This document shows positions 46,288 to 55,657 of a stretch of 64,000 bases of DNA, piece after piece. Under the pieces are notes generated by a model. It did no database searches, was not told the origin of the DNA, and was given only the letters and a program-made list of their open reading frames with translations. The stretch is from Rhodococcus sp. ARC_M6. Lineage in GTDB: Bacteria > Actinomycetota > Actinomycetes > Mycobacteriales > Mycobacteriaceae. The stretch is taken from positions 1-64,000 of the forward strand of contig NZ_JALGQH010000007.1 in assembly GCF_022810305.1 (NCBI RefSeq), written 5' to 3'. The stretch's first letter is position 1, and every line of letters starts with the position of its first letter. A program made the position numbers and the translations under genes.

Positions 46288-47556
46288 TCAGCCGAAGAGA
46301 GGTCGGGAGTCGAGCCTGCGGGACGCGGCTCCTGATGCCCGCCACGCCCGGGCTGTCAGATCAGCGTCGGCGTCGGTGACGAGGTTGCCCATCACCCGCA
46401 CCGCGATGGTCATCAGGGCTCTCGAGCGCATCGCGATGGGTCCGGATGCCGGTAGGAACTGAGGGACGGTGAGCAGTCCGGCAAGGCGCCTCGCTACGGA
46501 GAATGCCTGCCCGTAGTGCTCACGCAGGACGTTCGGCCACAGCTCGGTCAGATCGTCGGCACCGAGGTGCTCGACTATCAACCGTCCGCCTTCGAGGCCG
46601 TAGTCGATACCCTCGCCGTTGAGTGGATTCACACAGGCTGCGGCATCGCCGATGATCGCCCAGTTGCGTCCGGCGATGTTCGAAACCGCACCGCCCATAG
46701 GAAGCAAAGCTGAAGCAACGGAATGGATTTCACTGTTCCAGGACCATTCGCTGCGACGCTGCTCCGTGTATAGATCCAGGAGCGGGCGGAGCGCTCCGGG
46801 GGCCGGTCGTTTGGCTGTCGCCAAGGTGCCGACGCCAATGTTCACCTCACCCGTCCCCAGCGGAAAGATCCAGCCGTAACCTGCTTGGATGGTGCCGGCG
46901 CCGTCGCGGAGTTCCAGATGCGACGTGATCCACGGGTCCGCGCTCCGGGGCGTTCCGACATACGCACGGGCCGCAACGCCGTACGCAGTGTCCCGATGCC
47001 ACTCGCGACCCAGTTTCTTGCCGAGAGTCGAGCGAACGCCGTCGGCGACGATCAAGGTTCGGCACCGCAGAGTGCTGTTGCCCGACGGGCCTGACAGGAC
47101 GACGCCGGTCACCCGATCGCCGTCGAGTTCGACGTCGACGGCCTTGGTGCCCTCGATCATCACTGCGCCCGATTCGATCGCGCACCGGCGGATCCGATCA
47201 TCCATTTCGGTGCGGGGGACGGCGCTTCCGATCGACGGGAACGATGTCCCGGGCCATTCCAGTTCCAGTTCCTGACCGAAACCCGACAGGCGGAGTCCAC
47301 GGTTGGTGGTATGTGATCTAACCCACTCGCCCAGGCCTAGTTGATCGAGCTCGGCGACGGCGCGCGGAGTGAGTCCATCACCACATGTCTTGTCTCTGGG
47401 GAACACGGCAGCGTCCACCAGAACGACGTCGCGGCCACTACGCGCAGCCCAGGCTGCGGCCGAAGAACCCGCTGGACCAGCGCCGATGACCACAATGTCG
47501 GTTTCGGTCGGCTGTGAATTCACGGCGGGGGACTGCTCTTCTCCGGACACACTCAC
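46288..47556 (-). CDS. menJ: Menaquinone reductase (geranylgeranyl reductase family)
   Basis: 422 residues. FAD-binding GxGxxG in IVVIGAGPAGSSAAAWAARS, the PRDKTCGDGLTPRAV motif and the second FAD motif AIIGDAAACVNPLNGEGIDY are intact. By position and sequence it matches Rv0561c MenJ, which saturates one isoprene unit of menaquinone. This agrees with the MK-8(H2) quinone usual in Rhodococcus. Confidence 0.9.
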   Translation of the reverse strand: MSVSGEEQSPAVNSQPTETDIVVIGAGPAGSSAAAWAARSGRDVVLVDAAVFPRDKTCGDGLTPRAVAELDQLGLGEWVRSHTTNRGLRLSGFGQELELEWPGTSFPSIGSAVPRTEMDDRIRRCAIESGAVMIEGTKAVDVELDGDRVTGVVLSGPSGNSTLRCRTLIVADGVRSTLGKKLGREWHRDTAYGVAARAYVGTPRSADPWITSHLELRDGAGTIQAGYGWIFPLGTGEVNIGVGTLATAKRPAPGALRPLLDLYTEQRRSEWSWNSEIHSVASALLPMGGAVSNIAGRNWAIIGDAAACVNPLNGEGIDYGLEGGRLIVEHLGADDLTELWPNVLREHYGQAFSVARRLAGLLTVPQFLPASGPIAMRSRALMTIAVRVMGNLVTDADADLTARAWRASGAASRRLDSRPLFG

Positions 47557-47654
47557 ATCTTCCCAGGCTCATGTTCACGACCGTGACGAGGCCGTGCGGT
47601 GGGCGAGGCGCTAGGTTCACTACCGTGGGAACCGAGCCGTCACTGACGACAGGA

Positions 47655-48704
47655 ATGGGTACTGACATCGTGAGCACCGAAAAGACTGCTGCCGACGCAA
47701 CAGCAGTGAGCACCGTCGTTGCAGGAATCGACCTGGGCAACGACGAGCTTGCTGCAGTAGTCCGTAGTGGACTCTCCGATGTCGAAGAATTGTTGGTCAG
47801 CGAGCTGTCCGACGGGGAGGACTTCCTCACCGAAGCCGCGCTGCATCTCGCGCGCGCCGGCGGGAAGCGTTTCCGTCCGATGTTCACGATCCTGACGGCA
47901 CAGCTCGGACCTAACCCGACCGATCCGTCCATCATCACGGCAGCCACCGTCACCGAACTCGTGCACCTCGCGACGCTCTATCACGACGACGTCATGGACG
48001 AGGCGTCCATGCGACGAGGCGCTCCGAGTGCCAACGCACGCTGGGGTAACAGCGTCGCCATCCTGGCCGGTGACTACTTGTTCGCTCACGCCTCACGGTT
48101 GGTCTCGACTCTCGGCCCCGAAGCCGTCCGCATCATCGCCGAGACATTCGCGGAGCTGGTCACAGGCCAGATGCGTGAGACGATCGGTGCCCGCCAAGAA
48201 CAAGATTCGATCGAGCACTACCTCAAGGTCGTGTGGGAGAAGACCGGTTCGCTGATCGCCGCCTCTGGTCGATTCGGTGGCACGTTCTCCGGTTCCGACG
48301 CTGCCCACATCGAACGACTCGAGCGTTTAGGTGACGCCGTCGGCGTTGCATTCCAGATCGCGGACGACATCATCGACATCTCCTCCGTCGCTGAGCAGTC
48401 GGGTAAAACGCCAGGTACAGACCTTCGTGAGGGTGTCCATACGCTCCCGGTGCTCTACGCATTCCAAGAGGACGGCGCTGACGCCGATCGCCTACGTGAA
48501 CTGCTCGCCGGCCCCGTCACCGAGGACGCCGACGTTGAAGAAGCCCTCGCATTGCTCGATCGTTCACCCGGAATGGCAAAGGCAAAGGCAAAGTTGGGCG
48601 AATACGTGGTTGCAGCGAGGGCACAGCTCGCGGAGTTGCCGCAGGGTCCGGCAAACGAGGCACTCGTACGGCTCATCGACTACACCGTCGAACGAGTTGG
48701 CTGA
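47655..48704 (+). CDS. grcC1: Polyprenyl diphosphate synthase
   Basis: 349 residues from the ATG at 47655; a GTG at 47625 or 47670 is possible. The first aspartate-rich motif HDDVMDEASMRRG (Asp111-Asp115) and the second ADDIIDISS are intact, with GGKRFRP at the diphosphate-binding lysine. It makes the long prenyl chain, most likely for MenA. Divergent from menJ, as in the Rv0561c-Rv0562 pair. Confidence 0.9.
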   Translation: MGTDIVSTEKTAADATAVSTVVAGIDLGNDELAAVVRSGLSDVEELLVSELSDGEDFLTEAALHLARAGGKRFRPMFTILTAQLGPNPTDPSIITAATVTELVHLATLYHDDVMDEASMRRGAPSANARWGNSVAILAGDYLFAHASRLVSTLGPEAVRIIAETFAELVTGQMRETIGARQEQDSIEHYLKVVWEKTGSLIAASGRFGGTFSGSDAAHIERLERLGDAVGVAFQIADDIIDISSVAEQSGKTPGTDLREGVHTLPVLYAFQEDGADADRLRELLAGPVTEDADVEEALALLDRSPGMAKAKAKLGEYVVAARAQLAELPQGPANEALVRLIDYTVERVG

Positions 48705-48831
48705 CGCATAGCGGATCGTCCTGTTGCCACGGGAACCTGCACACCACTGCCCTTCGTTGACTGAGCAGGTCGGTTGAAACACCGGTAGGTTTCGGCGAGC
48801 TCTGAGCTCGGACGGGTAAGAGGTGAGCGCT

Positions 48832-49695
48832 GTGCACGGCTACGCAAACGGAGCCAAGACTTTCGGGCTGTTGGTCGGCATGTCCGCCCTGATCGTGTTC
48901 ATCGGATCGTTGTTCGGCAACTCGACCATCTTGTTGGGGTCGATCGTTTTTGCCGTGGGAATGAATGCCTACGTTTACTTCAACAGCGCCAAGCTGGCAC
49001 TGCGCGCGATGCACGCTGTGCCCATCACCGAGGTCGAAGCGCCGGCGATCTATCGCATCGTGCGTGAACTGGCGACGACGGCACATCAGCCGATGCCGAG
49101 CCTCTACATCAGCCCCACAAACGCGCCCAACGCCTTCGCTACGGGCCGTAATCCGCGACATGCCGCTGTGTGCGTGACTAGTGGAATCATGGCTCTGTTG
49201 AACGAACGTGAGCTGCGGGCCGTACTCGGTCACGAACTGTCACACGTCTACAACCGGGACATTCTGATCTCGTCCGTGGCCGGCGCGATGGCCGCCGTGA
49301 TTTCCGGTCTCGCCAACTTCGCGATGTACGCCAGCATGTTCGGCGGTCGGGGAAACGGGCAGGGATCCAACCCGATCGCGCTGCTACTCGTCGCGCTGCT
49401 CGGGCCGATAGCGGCAACGGTGGTCAAACTCGCGGTCTCCCGCTCACGGGAGTATCAGGCTGATCAATCGGGAGCTGAGCTCACGGGAGACCCGTTGGCG
49501 CTTGCTTCGGCATTGCGGAAGCTGGAAGCGGGCGTTGCAGCCGCCCCTTTGCCGCCGGAGCCGCAATTGGCGGCTCAGTCGCATCTCATGATCGCAAACC
49601 CGTTTCGGGCGGGGGAGAAGATGAGCAAGCTGTTCTCGACGCATCCGCCGATGGCCGATCGGATCGAGCGTCTGGAGAAGATGGCGGGAATGTAA
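48832..49695 (+). CDS. htpX: Membrane zinc protease HtpX
   Basis: 287 residues. A GAGG at 48821-48824 stands seven bases before the GTG at 48832, which is preferred over the GTG at 48823 that overlaps that site. Two N-terminal helices, the zinc motif HELSH (His134, Glu135, His138) and two further helices with [12 protein letters not shown] supplying the third ligand are present. It degrades misfolded membrane proteins. Next to the polyprenyl synthase, as in mycobacteria. Confidence 0.93.
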   Translation: MHGYANGAKTFGLLVGMSALIVFIGSLFGNSTILLGSIVFAVGMNAYVYFNSAKLALRAMHAVPITEVEAPAIYRIVRELATTAHQPMPSLYISPTNAPNAFATGRNPRHAAVCVTSGIMALLNERELRAVLGHELSHVYNRDILISSVAGAMAAVISGLANFAMYASMFGGRGNGQGSNPIALLLVALLGPIAATVVKLAVSRSREYQADQSGAELTGDPLALASALRKLEAGVAAAPLPPEPQLAAQSHLMIANPFRAGEKMSKLFSTHPPMADRIERLEKMAGM

Positions 49696-49739
49696 GGGGC
49701 CTTCGGCGCTGTGCCGATGTCGGGACCCTGCGGCCCGAC

Positions 49740-49779
49740 GTGCGCCTTTTTGGTAGTACGGACTACCAAAAAGGCGCAC
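49740..49779. terminator. Strong bidirectional terminator
   Basis: A perfect 18-bp stem (49740-49757 with 49762-49779) has a 4-base loop and an internal run of five T on one arm and five A on the other. It lies between the convergent htpX and YajQ genes. Confidence 0.9.
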
Positions 49780-49792
49780 AGGGGCGCAGCGC

Positions 49793-50284
49793 CTACCTGT
49801 AGTTCACGAACTGCAGGGCGATTCCGAAGTCTTCACCGCGGAGGAGAGCCATGACGGTCTGGAGGTCGTCACGCTTCTTACTGCTCACGCGGAGCTCTTC
49901 ACCCTGGATCTGTGCTTTGACGCCCTTCGGGCCCTCGTCGCGGATCTTTTTGGTGATCTTCTTGGCATTCTCGCTGGTGATGCCCTGGACCAATGTCCCG
50001 GACAGCTTGTAGATCTTTCCGGACTGGGCCGGCTCGCCGGCATCGAACGCCTTCAGCGAGATGTCACGGCGAATCAACTTTTCCTTGAACACCTCGAGTG
50101 CGGCCAGCAGACGCTCCTCGGTATCGGCGTTCAACGTGATCGTCTCTTCACCCGACCAATCGATTGACGCACCGGTGTTCCGGAAGTCGAAACGCGTGGT
50201 CAACTCCTTGGCAGCTTGATGCAAGGCGTTGTCTACCTCTTGACGGTCTACTTTGCTCACCACGTCGAAGGACGAATCAGCCAC
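49793..50284 (-). CDS. yajQ: YajQ family nucleotide-binding protein
   Basis: 163 residues, full family length, starting [20 protein letters not shown] and containing [14 protein letters not shown] and [20 protein letters not shown]-like ending blocks typical of YajQ. Members bind cyclic di-GMP or RNA in some species; which applies here is unknown. Equivalent to Rv0566c. Confidence 0.9.
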   Translation of the reverse strand: MADSSFDVVSKVDRQEVDNALHQAAKELTTRFDFRNTGASIDWSGEETITLNADTEERLLAALEVFKEKLIRRDISLKAFDAGEPAQSGKIYKLSGTLVQGITSENAKKITKKIRDEGPKGVKAQIQGEELRVSSKKRDDLQTVMALLRGEDFGIALQFVNYR

Positions 50285-50507
50285 TTCACACTCCCGCTTC
50301 CCGGTAATTCACGAACATCGTGTTGCATCCACCTTCCATACCGGTGGATACGTCGACGGTATCGGTTCGGCACCGCCTGTTACCACCCGGTTTGCTAAAT
50401 GGGGGTGGGTTCGTTGTATTCTTCTCACCGCACCAAGGAAGTCGTTCTTGGCCGCTGCGCATCGCGATACAATTGCGAGAGCATCGATCAGGACCCTGGT
50501 GCAGCAT

Positions 50508-50590
50508 GGCAGATTGCCCGAGCGGCCAATGGGAGCGGACTGTAAATCCGTCGGCGTATGCCTACGTAGGTTCGAATCCTACATCTGCCA
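50508..50590 (+). tRNA. tRNA-Tyr (anticodon GTA)
   Basis: A 7-bp acceptor stem GGCAGAT/ATCTGCC, discriminator A, anticodon GTA in CTGTAAA, a long variable arm as expected for tRNA-Tyr, and the T-loop GGTTCGAATCC. CCA is not encoded. 83 nt. Confidence 0.95.
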
Positions 50591-50596
50591 CACACA

Positions 50597-50634
50597 GTCA
50601 GCCCCGATCTTCGAATCAGAAGATCGGGGCTGAC
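50597..50634 (+). terminator. Terminator after tRNA-Tyr
   Basis: A perfect 15-bp stem (50597-50611 with 50620-50634) with an eight-base loop begins six bases after the tRNA and is followed by TTATTT. Confidence 0.88.
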
Positions 50635-51069
50635 TTATTTGTATCTGCAGGTTGGTTCGTGTCGACGGTCGGTCAATCGCGCCCTGCATCGGCGCTTGCT
50701 GCGTTGCACTCTCCTTATGCACTCTCTCGATGGGGCAGATGTCAGCCCGGGGACTCTCGACAGCTCCTGACGGGGCAGATGTCAGCCCGGGGACTCTCCG
50801 CGGTGGGGTTTGATCCCGGAACCGCTCGGTTTCCCGCTAGAAGGGCCTTTCGGCAGGAGTACGACCTTCCGGGGCGGAATCTTGGGTCCATCTGCGGTGT
50901 TCTGACGCCGTCCCAGTTCGCAGATAGGCCTCGCCATGCGCCCCAATCGGTGCAACAATGGGCTCCGGTACCAATTTTGCCGCGTTGACCAGCCGATTTG
51001 GTGCTGACGACTGTTTCTGTGTAATCTTTCGGAGGCTTCAAGAGAGCGGAAACGCACTCCAGAGGCCAC
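50635..51069. other. 435-bp stretch between tRNA-Tyr and tRNA-Thr without a gene
   Basis: No reading frame looks like a gene. It contains a 27-bp direct repeat (listed separately) and should carry the promoter of the tRNA-Thr/Met - rpmG - hadAB transcript near its right end. Confidence 0.55.
50732..50798. repeat. 27-bp direct repeat with 40-bp period
   Basis: GGGGCAGATGTCAGCCCGGG plus ACTCTC occurs at 50732-50758 and again, identical, at 50772-50798, separated by 13 different bases. Only two copies, not flanked by cas genes. Confidence 0.85.
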
Positions 51070-51142
51070 GCCCCCTTAGCTCAGTCGGTAGAGCGTTTCC
51101 ATGGTAAGGAAAAGGTCAACGGTTCGATTCCGTTAGGGGGCT
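51070..51142 (+). tRNA. tRNA-Thr (anticodon GGT)
   Basis: Acceptor GCCCCCT/AGGGGGC with discriminator T, D-arm TAGCTCAGTCGGTAGAGC, anticodon GGT in ATGGTAA and T-loop GGTTCGATTCC. 73 nt. Confidence 0.94.
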
Positions 51143-51186
51143 CGCTGGATTGGGGTGCCGTGCTTACGCGCGACACTCGACACCGA

Positions 51187-51259
51187 GGCGGTGTAGCTCA
51201 GTTGGTAGAGCAAACGACTCATAATCGTTGCGTCGCCGGTTCAAGTCCGGTCACCGCTA
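51187..51259 (+). tRNA. tRNA-Met, elongator (anticodon CAT)
   Basis: Acceptor GGCGGTG/CACCGCT (terminal G-U), discriminator A, D-arm TAGCTCAGTTGGTAGAGC, anticodon CAT in CTCATAA with a 5-bp AACGA/TCGTT stem, T-loop GGTTCAAGTCC. It lacks the three G-C pairs of an initiator anticodon stem, hence elongator. Confidence 0.92.
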
Positions 51260-51320
51260 CACAATATGCATGATCCACCCTGATTGCTCGTAATCAGATA
51301 CACCCGAAAGAAGGCATCCC

Positions 51321-51488
51321 GTGGCCTCCTCGACCGACGTTCGGCCCAAGATCACCTTGGCCTGCGAGGTATGCAAGCACCGTAACTACATCACCAAGAA
51401 GAATCGGCGTAACGACCCCGATCGCCTGGAGCTCAAGAAGTTCTGCGCCAACTGCGGAACCCACCAGTCGCATCGCGAGTCGAAGTAG
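51321..51488 (+). CDS. rpmG: Ribosomal protein L33 (zinc-binding form)
   Basis: 55 residues. The GTG at 51321 follows AAGAAGG by five bases. The protein contains [19 protein letters not shown] and [17 protein letters not shown]; the two CxxC pairs (CEVC, CANC) mark the zinc-binding version. Its place after tRNA-Thr and tRNA-Met and before hadA matches rpmG2 of mycobacteria. Confidence 0.95.
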   Translation: MASSTDVRPKITLACEVCKHRNYITKKNRRNDPDRLELKKFCANCGTHQSHRESK

Positions 51489-51575
51489 CACAGTCCTTAA
51501 CCGGACAGCGATTTTCGCGGTAAACCCTCTCCGGGCCTGCGTCTTCGGGTCCAAGCTAGAAGAGAGTTTTTCCGC

Positions 51576-52130
51576 GTGACAGATTTGCAAGTGAACGAGG
51601 CAGCGGCCGAGGTCCCTCTGGACCCGGCCGCTCATGCCGTCCAGATGGTTGGTCACCACTATCGTGTCGAAGACTTCTACGAGGTCGGGCGCGAGAAGGT
51701 GCGCGAGTTCGCTCGCGCTGTCCAGGACGCGCACCCCGCGCATTATGACGAAACCGCTGCTAAAGGCCTCGGATACGATGGCCTGATTGCCCCGGTGACG
51801 TTTGTTGCGATCGTGGGCAGTATCGCTCAGCGACGTCTGTTCGATGAAATCGTCACCGGCTACGACCTGAGTCAGATCCTCCATACCGACCAACGGGTTG
51901 TGCTGCATAAGCCAATTCAGGTTGGGGATCGACTCTTCTGCGACGTCTACCTGGATTCGTTCAGGCAGGCAGCCGGTAGCGACATCATCGTAACCAAGAA
52001 CATCATCACTGATCAGAACGACGACAAGGTCGTCACGATGTGGACAACTCTGGTTGCCCGCACCGGTGGCGAGGTGGACGAGAATATCGCCCACGCAGTC
52101 AAGGACGTGATGATGCATGTCGCTTCGTAA
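51576..52130 (+). CDS. hadA: (3R)-hydroxyacyl-ACP dehydratase subunit HadA
   Basis: 184 residues, MaoC-N-type hotdog protein without the catalytic Asp/His pair, starting from a GTG after AGAAGAGAG. Stretches such as YRVEDFYEVGREKVREFA and HPAHYDETAAKGLGYDGLIA followed by PVTF are typical of HadA, the substrate-binding partner of HadB in FAS-II. The complex removes water during mycolic acid chain elongation. Overlaps hadB by 14 bp. Confidence 0.92.
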   Translation: MTDLQVNEAAAEVPLDPAAHAVQMVGHHYRVEDFYEVGREKVREFARAVQDAHPAHYDETAAKGLGYDGLIAPVTFVAIVGSIAQRRLFDEIVTGYDLSQILHTDQRVVLHKPIQVGDRLFCDVYLDSFRQAAGSDIIVTKNIITDQNDDKVVTMWTTLVARTGGEVDENIAHAVKDVMMHVAS

Positions 52131-52542
52131 ATTTTCCGACGTGAGCGTCGGCGATCTCCTTCCGGAGAAGGCCGTCACGCTGACGCGTGGAAACCTCGCC
52201 AACTATTCTGGTGTCGCGGGTGATCCCAACCCGATTCACTTCAGTGACGAGGTTGCTCGACTTGCCGGCCTACCCGATGTGGTGGCGCACGGCATGCTCT
52301 CCATGGGCATCGGTGCCGGCTACGTCACCGAATGGCTGGGGGACCCGGGCGCTGTGACCGAGTACAATGTACGGTTCACTAGCCCGGTTATCGTGGCGGC
52401 TGACAAGGCTGCCGAGATCGAGTTCACCGGTAAGGTGAAGTCGATCGACGAGGAAAGTAAGACTGCAGTACTGGCAATTGTGGCGAAGTCCGAAGGCAAG
52501 AAAATCTTCGGTCGAGCCACTGCCACGGTCCGTCTGGCCTGA
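52117..52542 (+). CDS. hadB: (3R)-hydroxyacyl-ACP dehydratase subunit HadB
   Basis: 141 residues, MaoC-type hotdog with the hydratase motif YSGVAGDPNPIHFSDEVARLA carrying the catalytic Asp36 and His41. Catalytic subunit of the HadAB dehydratase. The gene is followed directly by the tRNA-Trp region and not by a hadC gene. Confidence 0.94.
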   Translation: MSLRKFSDVSVGDLLPEKAVTLTRGNLANYSGVAGDPNPIHFSDEVARLAGLPDVVAHGMLSMGIGAGYVTEWLGDPGAVTEYNVRFTSPVIVAADKAAEIEFTGKVKSIDEESKTAVLAIVAKSEGKKIFGRATATVRLA

Positions 52543-52726
52543 TAGCCGGGTAGATTGTGTTTGTTCCGGGGCTTTGAAGTACACTGAGATTTCTGGGATT
52601 CCTCAGCGCTGCGCGCTGCCCTGAACGTCGCAAGATGTTCACCTTGGGTAGCGCGTGTGTTGTGTGATCGCAGAGCGGTTGATTGAAACAGCAGGCATGA
52701 AAATGTCGGCCGGAGACGTCAACCAA

Positions 52727-52799
<73 letters not shown>

Positions 52800-52830
52800 C
52801 CCCCGGATGCCAGCGACTGAGAGGAACGAC

Positions 52831-53322
52831 GTGAGCGAGGAGCGCGACAAGCGCGACGCCGACACATCGAACGCGGAGACTTTACAGTCTGCCGATTCGA
52901 CCGGTGTTGACGACACTGCAGCTGACGCGGTCACGCGTTCCGATCTCTCGCTGGACAAGGACGGTGACCAAGAGTCACCTTCCACTTCGAGTGGGGTTTC
53001 CAACAAGCCGACCGGAAAGCGCGCTGCACGCGGCGCCTCGGTCAGCGCGTCCACCGTGAAGACTCCGGCCCGGACGGCATCGGCAAAGCCGATTGCACAG
53101 AACCCCGGCAAGAAGCCCAAGGCGAAGAAGGACAACCTCTTCAAGCGCCTTCGGAAGTTCTTCCGCGAGGTCATCGCAGAACTCCGCAAGGTCATCTGGC
53201 CGAACCGCAAGCAGATGGTCACCTACACCAGCGTCGTGCTGGCGTTCGTGGTCTTCATGGTCGCTTTCATCAGCGGCGTCGATATCGCTGTGATCAAGGG
53301 TGTCACCTGGCTGTTCGGCTGA
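52831..53322 (+). CDS. secE: Preprotein translocase subunit SecE
   Basis: 163 residues from the GTG at 52831, which has AGAGGA five bases upstream; the ATG at 52807 is only eight bases from the tRNA. A charged, probably disordered N-terminus of about 100 residues is followed by the SecE core FFREVIAELRKVIWPNRKQM and one C-terminal helix. It clamps SecY in the protein-export channel. Actinobacterial SecE commonly carries this long N-terminus. Confidence 0.93.
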   Translation: MSEERDKRDADTSNAETLQSADSTGVDDTAADAVTRSDLSLDKDGDQESPSTSSGVSNKPTGKRAARGASVSASTVKTPARTASAKPIAQNPGKKPKAKKDNLFKRLRKFFREVIAELRKVIWPNRKQMVTYTSVVLAFVVFMVAFISGVDIAVIKGVTWLFG

Positions 53323-53410
53323 TCGCCGTACAACCGGGCGTCTTTGCCTGCGAGCGCGACACGACCCGACCCGACCCGGGTCCGAGTAACGAGAGGAAGC
53401 GAGTGCCCCA

Positions 53411-54274
53411 GTGAGCACCCCCGAGAACGACACGAATGAGGCCTTGGCCGAAGAGCGTGTTTCTGCCGAGGCGGCAGCCGAAGTAGACGTCGTGGTTGCC
53501 GAAGGCACCGATGCTGACAGTGCCGATGGCACCGAAGCCGACGCTGTCGAGACCGAAGATGCTGTCGAGACCGAAGCAACAGAAGACGTCATCTCCGAGG
53601 ACGCCGAGAACTCCGACGAAGCTGCTCCCGAAGCAGACCTCGAGGTCGAGGATCCCGTTGCGGAATTGAAGGCTGCTCTGCGCCGCGCACCGGGCGACTG
53701 GTACGTCATTCACTCGTACGCAGGTTACGAGAACAAGGTCAAGACCAACCTCGAGACCCGCGTTCAGAACCTCGACGTCGGTGACTACATCTTCCAGGTG
53801 GAAGTTCCCACCGAAGAGGTCACCGAGATCAAGAACGGTCAGCGTAAGCAGGTCAACCGCAAGGTTTTGCCCGGCTACATCCTGGTCCGCATGGAACTCA
53901 ACGACGAGTCGTGGGGCGCAGTGCGCAACACGCCGGGCGTCACCGGATTTGTCGGCGCCACGTCGCGCCCGTCTCCGTTGTCTCTCAACGACGTCGTAAA
54001 GTTTCTGCTTCCACAGCAGGAGCAGAAGAAGCAGCAGGCAGCAGCGGCTGCTGTCGCAGCAGGCGAGGCACCGTCCGAGTCCTTCGGCAAGCCCCTCATC
54101 GAGGTCGACTTCGAGATCGGCGAATCCGTCACAGTCATGGATGGTCCGTTCGCGACTCTGCCGGCCAGCATCAGCGAGGTCAACGGCGAGCAGCAGAAGC
54201 TCAAGGTTCTCGTATCGATCTTCGGTCGTGAAACCCCGGTTGAACTCAACTTCAACCAGGTCGCGAAGATCTGA
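53411..54274 (+). CDS. nusG: Transcription termination/antitermination factor NusG
   Basis: 287 residues. An acidic Glu/Asp/Ala-rich N-terminus of about 85 residues precedes the NGN domain ([20 protein letters not shown]) and a C-terminal KOW domain ([20 protein letters not shown]). NusG binds RNA polymerase and links it to Rho or the ribosome. The standard secE-nusG-rplK-rplA order is kept. Confidence 0.95.
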   Translation: MSTPENDTNEALAEERVSAEAAAEVDVVVAEGTDADSADGTEADAVETEDAVETEATEDVISEDAENSDEAAPEADLEVEDPVAELKAALRRAPGDWYVIHSYAGYENKVKTNLETRVQNLDVGDYIFQVEVPTEEVTEIKNGQRKQVNRKVLPGYILVRMELNDESWGAVRNTPGVTGFVGATSRPSPLSLNDVVKFLLPQQEQKKQQAAAAAVAAGEAPSESFGKPLIEVDFEIGESVTVMDGPFATLPASISEVNGEQQKLKVLVSIFGRETPVELNFNQVAKI

Positions 54275-54335
54275 CCCCCACACTTGCACTGTAAGACGCA
54301 AGACACACACCCAAGCTAGAAACTAGGAACTAGAG

Positions 54336-54770
54336 ATGCCCCCAAAGAAGAAGAAGCTCGCCGGGCTCATCAAGCTGCAGATCCCCGCAGGTCAGGCTAA
54401 CCCTGCACCTCCCGTGGGTCCCGCGCTCGGTCAGCATGGCGTGAACATCATGGAGTTCTGCAAGGCCTACAACGCGGCGACTGAGTCCCAGCGCGGCAAC
54501 ATTGTGCCTGTCGAGATCTCGGTCTACGAAGACCGGACCTTCGATTTCAAGCTGAAGACTCCTCCCGCATCGCGTCTGCTGCTCAAGGCTGCCGGCGTGG
54601 CAAAGGGCTCCGGCGAGCCGCACAAGACCAAGGTCGCCACGGTGACCATGGATCAGGTGCGCGAAATCGCAAAGACCAAGGCTGAAGACCTCAATGCCAA
54701 TGACATCGAGCAGGCCGCGAAGATCATCGCCGGCACCGCTCGTTCCATGGGCATCACGGTCCAGGGCTAA
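54336..54770 (+). CDS. rplK: Ribosomal protein L11
   Basis: 144 residues, full length. It starts [20 protein letters not shown] and contains [20 protein letters not shown], the classic L11 N-terminal domain that touches the GTPase centre. An AACTAGAG-type site precedes the ATG. Co-transcribed with rplA. Confidence 0.97.
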   Translation: MPPKKKKLAGLIKLQIPAGQANPAPPVGPALGQHGVNIMEFCKAYNAATESQRGNIVPVEISVYEDRTFDFKLKTPPASRLLLKAAGVAKGSGEPHKTKVATVTMDQVREIAKTKAEDLNANDIEQAAKIIAGTARSMGITVQG

Positions 54771-54884
54771 CAGCTCTCCGCTCCACAGCATCGCGTGGGA
54801 GGGCCGGCCAGGCCCTGACCACAACTGAACCATTCACCCGCTGCAGGTAGTACCGCACTGCGGTGAGAAGTAAGGACAGAACAA

Positions 54885-55604
54885 ATGGCAAAGCGCAGCA
54901 AGGCGTACCTCGCCGCCGCTGAGAAGATCGACGCAGACAAGCTCTACAGCCCGCTTCAGGCTGCAAAGCTCGCCAAGGAGACGTCGTCCACCAAGATGGA
55001 TTCAACCGTTGAGGTTGCAGTTCGTCTGGGCGTCGACCCCCGTAAGGCTGACCAGATGGTCCGCGGAACGGTCAACCTGCCCCACGGCACCGGTAAGACC
55101 GCTCGCGTCATCGTGTTCGCTGTTGGCGAGAAGGCAGCAGAAGCTGAGGCTGCAGGCGCTGACGTAGTCGGTGCAGAAGACCTGATCGAGCGCATCCAGG
55201 GTGGATGGGTCGATTTCGACGCCGCAATCGCGACCCCTGACCAGATGGCCAAGGTCGGCCGCATCGCCCGAGTCCTCGGACCCCGTGGCCTGATGCCGAA
55301 CCCGAAGACGGGCACCGTTACGGCGGATGTCACGAAGGCTGTCAACGACATCAAGGGCGGAAAGATCAACTTCCGCGTCGACAAGCAGGCCAACCTGCAC
55401 TTCGTCATCGGCAAGGCATCGTTCGACGATGAGAAGCTGGTGGAGAACTACGGCGCAGCGCTGGACGAGATCCTGCGTGCGAAGCCCTCGTCGGCTAAGG
55501 GCCGCTACGTGAAGAAGATCACGGTTTCGACCACCACCGGTCCGGGCATCCCGGTGGATCCGAACCGTACGCGCAACCTCCTCGAGGATGCTGCAGACGC
55601 GTAA
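54885..55604 (+). CDS. rplA: Ribosomal protein L1
   Basis: 239 residues. Signature LRKxxQ-like region is [20 protein letters not shown] and the C-terminal domain holds [16 protein letters not shown] and [14 protein letters not shown]1 forms the ribosome stalk near the E site and often represses its own mRNA. Followed by a strong terminator. Confidence 0.97.
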   Translation: MAKRSKAYLAAAEKIDADKLYSPLQAAKLAKETSSTKMDSTVEVAVRLGVDPRKADQMVRGTVNLPHGTGKTARVIVFAVGEKAAEAEAAGADVVGAEDLIERIQGGWVDFDAAIATPDQMAKVGRIARVLGPRGLMPNPKTGTVTADVTKAVNDIKGGKINFRVDKQANLHFVIGKASFDDEKLVENYGAALDEILRAKPSSAKGRYVKKITVSTTTGPGIPVDPNRTRNLLEDAADA

Positions 55605-55621
55605 GCAGTTCGCTGAACACT

Positions 55622-55657
55622 AGAAGGCCGGTAGGGATCACTCCCTACCGGCCTTCT
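55622..55657. terminator. Terminator after rplA, shared with the MFS gene
   Basis: A perfect 16-bp stem (55622-55637 with 55642-55657) with a TCAC loop. The stop of the opposite-strand efflux gene (55645) lies inside the right arm, so the hairpin serves both directions. Confidence 0.9.

Noticed and set aside
50732-50798. CRISPR array
   Set aside because: Only two repeats with a 13-base spacer, and no cas genes in the window.
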